From contig NZ_JARESE010000062.1 of NCBI RefSeq assembly GCF_029076845.1, positions 248,001 to 312,000 on the forward strand: a DNA stretch of 64,000 nucleotides. Reading direction: 5' to 3'. The DNA comes from Novosphingobium album (ex Liu et al. 2023). GTDB lineage: Bacteria > Pseudomonadota > Alphaproteobacteria > Sphingomonadales > Sphingomonadaceae. The notes beneath the pieces were generated by a model. It was given only the letters and a program-made list of their open reading frames with translations, searched no databases and was not told the origin of the DNA. Both the position numbers and the translations under genes were made by a program. Each line of letters opens with the position of its first letter. Position 1 is the stretch's first letter. This document shows positions 47,926 to 57,300 of this stretch, piece by piece.

Positions 47926-50343
47926 ATGGCTTCTGACATCAAGTGGTTCGAGACGATCGGGATGCACGATCTTCCCGCTGTCGGCGGAAAGAATGCTTCG
48001 CTCGGCGTGCTCACGCGCGATTTGGCCGGTGACGGCATCCGCGTGCCGGCTGGCTTCGCGCTGACGACATCGGCCTACCGCGCCTTCCTTGCCGCGAACC
48101 GGATCGAGCCGGCGATGCGGCGCCAGATCCACCGGCTCCACGCCGGCAAGACGGGCCTCGAACGCACCGGCAAGGCCATTCGCGAGATGATCCTCAAGGG
48201 CCGGATGCCCGAGGCGACCGTGGCGGAAATACGGATAGCCTATGGCGAACTCGGGCGGCGGCTGGATATGCGCGGCCCGGCGGTCGCCGTCCGCTCCAGC
48301 GCCACGGCCGAGGATCTGCCCGGCGCCAGCTTCGCGGGGCAGCTCGAAAGCTTCCTCAACGTGCGCGGCGCCGATGCGCTGATCGATGCCTGCCAGCGCT
48401 GCTTCGCCTCGCTTTTCACCAACCGCGCGATCGCCTACCGCGAGGCCAAGGGCTTCGATCACTTCGCCGTCGCCGTCTCGGTCGGCGTGCAGCGGATGGT
48501 GCGTTCGGACCGGGCGGGATCGGGCGTGATCTTCACGCTCGACAGCGAATCCGGGTTTCCCGACGTCGTGATGATCAGTGCCACCTGGGGCCTTGGCGAA
48601 ACCGTCGTCCAGGGAGAGGTCGAGCCGGATCGCGTCATGGTGTTCAAGCCCTTGCTAGAACAGGCCGGGATGCGGCCGATCATCGCGCGGGACTGCGGCG
48701 CCAAGGCGGTGAAGCTGATCTATGCCGGCGGCGGCGAGCGTACCCGGCTGATCAAGACATCGCCCGCACAGCGGCGCCGGCTGGTGCTGGATGACGACGA
48801 CACCCTCCAGCTCGCCCGCTGGGCCGTCGCTGTCGAGCGTCACTATGGCCGGCCGATGGACATCGAATGGGCCAAGGACGCCACGAGCGGCGAACTTTAT
48901 CTCGTCCAGGCCCGACCCGAGACGGTGCAGGCCGGCAAGAGCCGCTCGAACTTCGTCCGCTACCGGCTAAAGGCCAGGCCCGAGCCGATCCTCTCGGGCG
49001 CCGCGATCGGCGACGCGATAGCCGCCGGCAAGGCTTGCGTGATCCGGTCGCCGGCCGATCTCGCGCGTTTTCCCGATGGCGCGATCCTGGTGACGGGCAA
49101 CACCGATCCCGATTGGGTGCCGGTGATGAAGCGCGCCGCCGGCATCGTCACCGATCATGGCGGCAGCACCAGCCACGCCGCCATCGTCAGCCGCGAACTG
49201 GGCGTGCCCGCCGTGGTCGGCACGGGCCGGGCAACCGCCCTGCTCAGCGATGGCGTGTCGATCACGCTTTCCTGCGCCGAGGGTGAGAAGGGCCGGGTCT
49301 ATCCCGGCAAGCTCGCCTTCACGCGCGAGGAAGTGGAACTGGGCAAGCTGCCCGCCACGCGCACGCAAGTGATGGTCAACATCGCCGACCCCGCCACCGC
49401 CTTCGCCTGGTGGCAGCTTCCGGCCAAGGGTGTCGGCCTGGCGCGGATGGAATTCATCATCGGCAACCTCGTCCGCGTCCATCCCATGGCGCTGGTCCAC
49501 CCCGAAAGGGTCAGCCCGGCCGAGCAGAGGACGATACGCGAGCTGGCGCGCGGCCATGCCTCGCCCGAGGACTACTTCGTCGATACGCTCGCGCGCGGCA
49601 TCGCCCGGCTGGCGACGCCGTGGTATCCGCATCCGGCGATCGTCCGGCTCAGCGATTTCAAGACCAACGAATATGCCCGGCTGATCGGCGGCGGCGCCTT
49701 CGAACCCGCCGAGGAGAACCCGATGATCGGCTTTCGCGGCGCGTCACGCTACTACGATCCCCGCTATCGCGAAGGCTTCGCGCTGGAATGCCGGGCACTG
49801 AAGCGCGTGCGCGAGGAGATGGGCTTCACCAATGTCATCGTGATGGTCCCCTTCTGTCGCACGCCGGGCGAGGCGGATCGCGTGCTCGCAGAAATGGCCG
49901 CCAACGGGCTCCGGCGCGGGGATACAACCGAGGGCGGCAAGGGGCTGGAAGTCTATATGATGTGCGAAATTCCGGCCAATGTCGTGCTCGCGGCGGAATT
50001 CGCGAAGCGCTTCGATGGATTTTCAATAGGCTCCAACGACCTCACCCAGTTGCTGCTTGGCGTCGACCGCGATTCCGACATCCTCGCCGGCCTGTTCGAC
50101 GAACGCGACGCCGCGGTCACGACCTCGATCAGCGACGCGATAACGCGCGCGCACACGGCGGGCATCAAGGTGGGCATCTGCGGCCAGGCGCCGAGCAACC
50201 ATCCCGATTTCGCGGCTTTCCTCGTGAGCGAGGGGATCGATTCGATCTCGCTCAACCCCGACAGCTTCCTCAAGACGGTCCAGTCGATCGCCGAAGCCGA
50301 AGCGGCCATGCTCAGGCGCGCGCCCGCAACGGCCGAAACCTGA
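47926..50343 (+). CDS. ppsA: Phosphoenolpyruvate synthase
   Basis: Pyruvate, water dikinase: ATP plus pyruvate to PEP, AMP and phosphate. The 805 residues carry the ATP-grasp domain (VGGKNASLGVLTRDL; AVRSSATAEDLPGASFAGQ), the swivelling phospho-His domain (DHGGSTSHAAIVSRELGVPAVVG, His417) and the TIM-barrel PEP site with catalytic-type Cys (GICGQAPSNHPDF). All key residues are present. In this block it would serve gluconeogenesis or energy balance during low oxygen; the FixK box upstream supports that. Confidence 0.96.
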   Translation: MASDIKWFETIGMHDLPAVGGKNASLGVLTRDLAGDGIRVPAGFALTTSAYRAFLAANRIEPAMRRQIHRLHAGKTGLERTGKAIREMILKGRMPEATVAEIRIAYGELGRRLDMRGPAVAVRSSATAEDLPGASFAGQLESFLNVRGADALIDACQRCFASLFTNRAIAYREAKGFDHFAVAVSVGVQRMVRSDRAGSGVIFTLDSESGFPDVVMISATWGLGETVVQGEVEPDRVMVFKPLLEQAGMRPIIARDCGAKAVKLIYAGGGERTRLIKTSPAQRRRLVLDDDDTLQLARWAVAVERHYGRPMDIEWAKDATSGELYLVQARPETVQAGKSRSNFVRYRLKARPEPILSGAAIGDAIAAGKACVIRSPADLARFPDGAILVTGNTDPDWVPVMKRAAGIVTDHGGSTSHAAIVSRELGVPAVVGTGRATALLSDGVSITLSCAEGEKGRVYPGKLAFTREEVELGKLPATRTQVMVNIADPATAFAWWQLPAKGVGLARMEFIIGNLVRVHPMALVHPERVSPAEQRTIRELARGHASPEDYFVDTLARGIARLATPWYPHPAIVRLSDFKTNEYARLIGGGAFEPAEENPMIGFRGASRYYDPRYREGFALECRALKRVREEMGFTNVIVMVPFCRTPGEADRVLAEMAANGLRRGDTTEGGKGLEVYMMCEIPANVVLAAEFAKRFDGFSIGSNDLTQLLLGVDRDSDILAGLFDERDAAVTTSISDAITRAHTAGIKVGICGQAPSNHPDFAAFLVSEGIDSISLNPDSFLKTVQSIAEAEAAMLRRAPATAET

Positions 50344-50677
50344 GGCGCCATCACTGTACTGGCTACCTTGCGGACAGGGTCAGACGATGGTCGCCATGAG
50401 CCAAGCCAGCCAGGGCCTTGCCGGTTCGAGCCACGGCGTTCCGGGGAAGCCGGGCTTCGCAAAAGGGCGCCGGATTCGCCAACTCGCCCTCTGTCATTGC
50501 CTTGATAGCACATCGGCAAAGCCACGACTTGGCCGCGATCACGCGCGATGCGCCAAAACGCGATGGCCTTGGGCCTGGTTTGCAGGCCACCTCCCTGCGA
50601 ATGGCCGCTAAGTACATAACACAATGCCACCGTCCGGCAGGATCAATAGGCTTCCCGGACAAGCATCGGGAGCCACC
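50344..50677. other. 334-bp gap between ppsA and the Crp/Fnr gene
   Basis: No convincing gene, RNA or terminator is visible. It contains TTGAT (50502-50506) without the matching half-site at the correct distance, and AGTACATAACA just before 50625, which could be part of the regulator's promoter. Confidence 0.4.
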
Positions 50678-51367
50678 ATGCACAATCTTGCCAGATCGCA
50701 GCCCGGATACCGCGACATCGCCATGCCGGCGGGATCGGGCGAGATATTGTTCCTCGAAGGCGATCCTTGCGATCATGTCTACGAGCTGCGCCGAGGCATC
50801 GCGCGAGGCGTCAACGTGTCCAGCGAGGGAGACCGGCAAGTCACCGCCTTCTTCTTCGCCGGCGACCAGATCGGGCTGCCGCTTTCCGAATGCTATCGCT
50901 TCACCGCCGAGGCGGTGACGGACGTGCTCTACGTCCGCCATTCGCGCGTGCGCTGGCACGAGGCGCTGATTCGCAGTTGCCGCGAGGATGGCCGGCTGCT
51001 GCCTTCGATCTGCGCCGAGCAGGACCCGATCTTCCGCCGGGGTATGATCATCGGCCGGAACGGGGTGGTGGTGCGGGTCTGCGCTTTCCTGACCTCGATC
51101 GTCGATCGCCTGCCGATCAGCGCGGACGGCGCCGCGCTGCTCCCGCTGCCGCAGACCGACATCGCCGCCTATCTCGCCACCTCGCCAGAGTCGGTCTGCC
51201 GGGCTTTTCGCCAGTTGCGCGAGATGCACGTCATCGCCATGCCGAGGCGCGATCAGATCGCGATCACCGATCGCGCGCGGCTTGAAGCGATCGCCAGCGG
51301 GATCGTCACTCGCTTGCGGATGCTTCACGAAAGAAGGCCGACGGCGACCGCCGACACCGCCTTCTGA
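50678..51367 (+). CDS. Crp/Fnr-family regulator, FixK-like
   Basis: A 229-residue regulator: cyclic-nucleotide-type beta-roll (GEILFLEGDPCDHVYELRRGIARGV; FFFAGDQIGLPLSECYRFTAEAV), dimerisation helix and a winged HTH LPQTDIAAYLATSPESVCRAFRQLREMHVIAM. The recognition-helix Glu-Ser-x-x-Arg pattern fits FNR/FixK DNA specificity (TTGA-N6-TCAA). There is no N-terminal Cys cluster, so it is FixK-like rather than an Fe-S FNR. Start ATG 50678 has GGGAG upstream. Likely output of FixLJ and the binder of the ppsA box (inference). Confidence 0.86.
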   Translation: MHNLARSQPGYRDIAMPAGSGEILFLEGDPCDHVYELRRGIARGVNVSSEGDRQVTAFFFAGDQIGLPLSECYRFTAEAVTDVLYVRHSRVRWHEALIRSCREDGRLLPSICAEQDPIFRRGMIIGRNGVVVRVCAFLTSIVDRLPISADGAALLPLPQTDIAAYLATSPESVCRAFRQLREMHVIAMPRRDQIAITDRARLEAIASGIVTRLRMLHERRPTATADTAF

Positions 51368-51373
51368 CGGCCC

Positions 51374-54300
51374 TCAAACCGGTGATGCCTCGCCGACAGG
51401 GCAGGATTCGGCCATCATCAGTTCGACCTTGCGCGTGCGCCCCTTGCCGGGAAACGCGAACGTCGACCCGGCGTCGCTCGCTCCATCCACCCGGAGCCCA
51501 GTGCCCGGCCCGCGCTTTACCGTCACCTCGATCACGCCCGCTCCGCGCAATTTCGCGGTGAAGCCGGGCCAGTCGGGCGGCAGGCACGGCGACAGCGCGA
51601 GTTGGCCGCCCTCCAGCCGAAGGCCAAGGATATGCTCGACCGCCAGGCGCCACGTCCAGGCGGCGGCGCCGGTATACCAGCTCCAGCCGCCGCGCCCGAG
51701 CCGGTCTTCGCCCGCGCCGATATCCCCGGCAACCACGTAGGGCTCTATGCCATAGATCGCGGCCTCCCCGGATGAGCCGGCGTGCCGGATCGGATTGATC
51801 CGGTCGAACACCTCCTTTGCCCGGGCGCCATCGCCCAGCATGGCACAGGCGATCCCCAGCCAGGCGGATGCATGGCTGTACTGACCGCCATTCTCTCGGA
51901 TGCCGGGGGGATAGGCCTTGATATAGCCGGGATCGCGCGGGCTTGTATCGAAGGGCGGATCGAGCAGCCGGACGATCCGATCGTCGGGCCGGACGAGATG
52001 GGCAAAGGCACTGTCGATCGCCCGCCGCGCGCGCTCGTCGGTTCCGCCGCCCGCGATGACGGACCATGATTGCGCCAGCGAATCGATCCTGCATTCGTCG
52101 TTGTCCCGCGATCCCCAGGGCCTGCCCTGATCGTCGAAAGCCCGGACATACCAGTCCCCATCCCAGCCATGGCGCTCGATCGCCGCGACCAACTGGTCGG
52201 CGCGCGGCAGCCAGTGCCCGGTGAACGATCCCCGGCCCAGCCCGTCGCACATGCGCGCGAATTCGCGGATAGTGGCGGCCATGAACCAGCCGAGCCAGAC
52301 GCTCTCGCCCTTGCCGCCACTGCCCACGCGGTTCATCCCGTCGTTCCAGTCACCATCGCCGATCAGCGGCAGGCCATGCTCGCCCAGCCGCCAGGCGCGA
52401 TCGAAGGCGCGCAGGCAATGCTCGAAAAGGCTGGCGCCGTCGGCCGTTGGGAACTGGGCGAAGCGATCGCGCTCGTCGTCGCGCAGTTCCGCCGCGTCGA
52501 GGAACGGCACGGGCTCGTCGAGCAGCGCCACGTCGCCCGTCGCCACCACATAGCGCGCGGCGGCATGGGGCAGCCACAGCAAGTCGTCCGAACAGCGGGT
52601 GCGCACGCCCTTGCCGCCGGGTGGATGCCACCAGTGCAGCACGTCGCCCTGGGCGAACTGATGGGCAGCCGCGCGCAGGATCTGGTCGCGGGCCAGCGCG
52701 GGATCGGCAAGCAGCAAGGCCAGGACGTCCTGCAACTGGTCGCGAAACCCGAAGGCGCCCGAGGCCTGATGGAACCCGGCGCGTGCGAACAGGCGCGAGG
52801 ATACCGTCTGATAGGGCAGCCAGCGATTGACCATCAGATCGAAGGCGGGATCGGGGGTGGTCACTTCGACCGCGTCGCAGCGCCGTTCCCAGGCTTCGGC
52901 GAGCCGCGCGGGCTCGGCCGCGATGCGGCCGGAATCGCGCCAACGCGCGATCAGGTCGGCCACGCCGTCCTCGCCTTCCGCCTGCCCGAGCAGGAACGCG
53001 ACCTCCGCGCTGCCATGCGCGGGAATGTCGAGATGGAGCTGCAACGCGGCGGCGGCATCGGCTCCCGCGTTCTCGGTGCGGTTGCCCAGATCCCACGCCG
53101 CGAGCCCCGCCGGGCGTTGCCAGTCCGGGCGCGGGCCCAGGAAGTCGCGCCGCGAAGTCGTCAGGCTATGCGGCGCCCCGCTCGCGGAGAGGAAGGCGAT
53201 CTGGCCGTGGAAATCGCGCTGCCAGCGGTTGCGGGCGAAAATCGTCTGAAGGTCGGTCCGGTACCAGCTTGCGCGGAACGGCGCGGGCTCGCCAGCGATC
53301 GCGCCCAGCAGCCAGTCGACGAAGCAGGTGGCCGTGACGCGCCGGGACAGGCCGGAACGGTCGGTCAGCCGCAAACGGACGATTTTCACCGGGTCGTCGC
53401 GGGCGACGAAGCAGTGCAGTTCCTGATCGAGATCCCGGTCATCACGCCACCAGCGCGTGCCGCCAAGACCATGCTCGATACGGCAGGCCGCATCCCTGCC
53501 GGCGGGAAGCGGCGTGACGGACCAGACTTCGCCCGTCTCCTCGTCGCGCAGGTAAAGGGCCTCGCCCTGCCGGTCGGACAAGGCATCATTATGCCAGGGG
53601 GTCAGCCGGTTCTCGCCGCTGTTGCCGGCAAATGTGAAGCCGAGCCCCGCTTCGGTGACGATGCTTCCGAAACCGGGATTGGCCAGGACGTTGGCCCATG
53701 GCGCGGGCGTCGCCCGCATGGCCTCCAGCGCGATCCGGTAATCGCCCGCGCGCGTGAAGCTGCCAAGCCCGTTGGCGAAACGCAGCGTCTCGGCGCGATC
53801 CGGCGGACGCGTGGCGGCCTGGGTCATAGCGGCCCGGCCCGCCGGCAGGAACGGCGGGCCGGGCGCGAATTCGTCGCGCCGGGCGGCGAGCTGCTGCGCG
53901 ATCGGGCCGGCGCGATCGGCGATCGTCGCCGTGGCCGCGATCCGCAGCGCCGCGAGCCGCCGTTCCTCCACATGCTCGCTGCCCACGATATGGACGCCGC
54001 CGCGTTCGCCGACGAGATATTCGCTGCCCGTCTGCCGCACGATGTCGAGCATCCGCTCGCGCAGCGGCTCGACATAGCCGGGAAGACCGGGATGGAGCAG
54101 CACGAGGTCGATTGCCGCGCCGCGCCAGCCCCACAAGCGATGCGCCGCGAGCAGGAAGCGCAGCTCGGCGCCGTCGAAGTCCCCGCTCAGTTCCATCAGC
54201 AGCAGCGGACAATCTCCCGACAGCCCGAGCGCCCAGAGATCCTCGCGGTCATTGTCCCCCAGTCCCGGATTGCGGGGCGAAGGGCAGCCGATGAGCGCGG

Positions 54301-57300
54301 TCAGCAGCAGTTGCGCGTCCGGCAGCCGCGCGGGCGCGAGGCCGAGGGCGTGGAGATCGCGCGCGGCCCGTTCGGCCGCGTCCTGTTCGGCCCAGTCGAG
54401 CGACCCCATCGACCCGTAGCGCCGCGCAAGCTCGATCGCCTCCTCGCGCGAGGCCGCGACGGTGGTGACCAGGGCCAACTCCACCTCGCCATGCGGAGCG
54501 AGTGTCACTTCCGCCTGAAACGCGGCGGCCGGATCGAGCGGGAAACGCGCGCGCGGCCCGGCCGGGCCGGAAAAGCGGGGAAAGTCGCGTGTCAGGCCAA
54601 GCCGCGCGCGCGACCGCGCACGGGCGACTTCCCAACCGGTCAGGCGAACCGCGTCGTCCGATGTGACGAGGCGCTGCATCAGCACTGGCGCGAGCGCGCC
54701 CGGCTCACGCGGGCGCCGCGCGAACAGCAGCGCGTCGAGCTCCGGGTAAGTCCCCGCTTCGACGAAGAGGCGGGCGAAGGCGGGGTGGCGTTGCCATTCC
54801 CCGGCGGGAGCCAGCGCGATCTCGGCATGGCTCGCGAATTCGAGGATGCGTTGCTCGGCCGAGGTGTTGACCAGCCGCAGACGCCGGATCTCGACGTCCT
54901 CGGACGGCGAGACCAGAACCTCGAGCGAGGTCGAGATCCCCTGGACGCCGCAGCGGTATTCGATCTTGTGCGCATGGAAGATCGTGTGGCGATCCTCGCC
55001 CCCGCCCAAGGGCGCGGGAGCCGGCGACCAGGCAAGGCCGGTGCCCGGCTCACGCAGATAGAAGAAATGGCCGATATCGTGGTCCGCGCCGGCGGGCCGC
55101 GTGAGCGCCTGATCCTTCCAGGAAAGATCATCGGCGCCGTCCGCCGCGATCCGCGCCGACAGGCGTCCATTGCCCAGCAGATGGATCGCGAGTGACGCCG
55201 GATCGTCCACTTCCCAGGGCTGGGGCCGAGGAAGCCCCGCGCTATCGATCGCCGGCGCGGCCACATGGTCCAGCCGTTCGAGTTCGGGCGGCAATTCCCA
55301 GGGAATGCGCTCATTGAGCAGCAGATCGACCGTGCGCACGCGCGCGTCGGCATGAAACCAGTCGACCAGCATGTTGCCGCAGAGCGCATTGGCGATGGCG
55401 GCGATGGTCATACCCTGATGATGCGCCATGAAGGACTGTACCGGCGTGGGCACGCCTTGCTCGCGGCGGCGTTCGGGCGTGAAGTCAAGCGCCTCGTAGA
55501 AGCCGAAACAGCCCGTCGCGCCCACGCCGACCAGCCGCCGCAGATTTGCGACCGATGCAGCCGGATCGGCCGCCAGTGCCAGCGCCGTCGCATAAGGCGC
55601 GATCACGAGATCCTCGGTCAGCCCGCGACGCAGGCCAAGCTCGGGCACGCCGAACGCGCGATAGCGCCAGGAGCCGTCCGCGCCCACCGAAGCGAAGCCC
55701 GATTCCGAAATGCCCCAAGGCACGCCCTGCCGCGCGCCGTAACGGCGCTGGCTGGCGACCGCGCTGCGCTCGCTTTCGCCCAGCAGCGTCGCCGGATCGC
55801 TGCGCAGGAACAGCGCGGGCATGAGGTATTCGAACATCGAGCCGTTCCACGAGACGAGCGCCAGTTCGTGCCGATGCTTCACGATGGGCCGCCCGAGGTG
55901 GAACCAGTGTTCCGGCGGAACATCCTGCTTGGCGATGGCGAAATAGCTGGCCAGCCGTGCCTCGCTGGCCAGCAGGTCGTAGAAGTGCGAATCGATGCGC
56001 TGGGTACTGACGTCGTAGCCGATGTGGAACAGCTTGCGATCGGGATCATAGAGCGGGCCGAATTCCATGCCCTCGGCCATTGCCGCCGCGTGGTCCGCCA
56101 GCCGCTCCAGCGATCGTTCGAGCCTGCGCCAGCGCGCCAGCCCCCGCCGCGCGCTTGCGGCCATGTCCGCAAGCCATGCGCGGGCGACCGCGTCGTGCGC
56201 GTCGCCGTCGAGTTCGGCCCGCAGCGCTTCGGCCGCCCTTGCCAGTCGCGCGCAGCCGCAAAGCGGCTCGAGCGGAGAAAGAGTGGCCGCCAGCCGCAGA
56301 GCCATGGCCCGGCACTCCGGGGGAGCCGCCGCGAGCCCCGGCAGCCAGGGCAACAGGGTTTCGAGATCGCGCCGACAATCCTTGAACTGATGCTCGCTGC
56401 GTTCGATCCAGTTCCGCAAGTTCCGCAGGACGCGAGAAGATCTGGCCGGCGAGCGATCGAGCAGCCGGGCCAGTTCATCGCGCAGGATCGCGATTTCCGA
56501 CAGACCGTGATCGAGCAGGGCCGGCCAGCGCAGCGGCTCGGCCCGCGCCGCGCGCATCTCGGCAGTCAGGGCGGCGATGCGGGCCTGCACGCCATCCTCG
56601 TACCCACCTTCGGCCAGCGCTTCGGCGAGCACCGCCAGGCAATCATCGAGTCCGTCCCAGCGTTCGGAGGCAAAGGCCGGGGACCGCGCGATCCGGCGAC
56701 AGCCTTCGGCAAGCACCACCAGGCTGACCGCCAGATTGCCGCTGTCGACCGTCGAGACATAGCGCGGTTCGAGCGAGGCGAGCGAAGTGGTGTCGTACCA
56801 GTTGAGGAAATGGCCCTGCCAGCGCTCGAGCCGGTCGAGCGAGGCGAACATCGCGCGCATCCGCTCGTTGAGTTCGGCGCTGCCGATATGGCCGAGCCGC
56901 CAGGCCGAAAGCGCGGAAAGCACCATCATGCCGATATTGGTGGGCGAAGTGCGATGCGCGGTGGCTTCCACCGGCTCTTCCTGGTGATTGTCGGGCGGCA
57001 GCCAGTTGTCCTCTGGCCGCACGTAAGTCTCGAAGAACAGCCAGCTGCGGCGCGCGACGCGGCGCAGGAAAGCGCGCGCGGCCGCGTCGAGCTGAGCCGG
57101 GGGCGGGGTCCGGGCGCGGCCGGTCCACGCGGCGATTGCCGGCGCGGCCAGCCACAGGCACATAAGTGGCGCGGCCACCGGCAAGGCCCGCGGATCGAAC
57201 GCGAACAGGGACAGCATGAGCAGCGCGGCGAGCGGTGAAGGCCAGGTCTCGCGCCATTGCCCGCCACGCCGATCGGCGCCCGCGAACTTGCGGCTGACAT

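Noticed and set aside
50502..50516. Possible FixK box upstream of the Crp/Fnr gene (TTGATAGCACATCGG)
   Set aside because: The right half is one base too far and matches only ATC.
52070..55195. 1041-codon open frame opposite the glucan synthase gene, with another at 57257-59884
   Set aside because: Both lie entirely opposite a canonical GT84-GH94 enzyme and show Arg/Gln/His-rich shadow composition.
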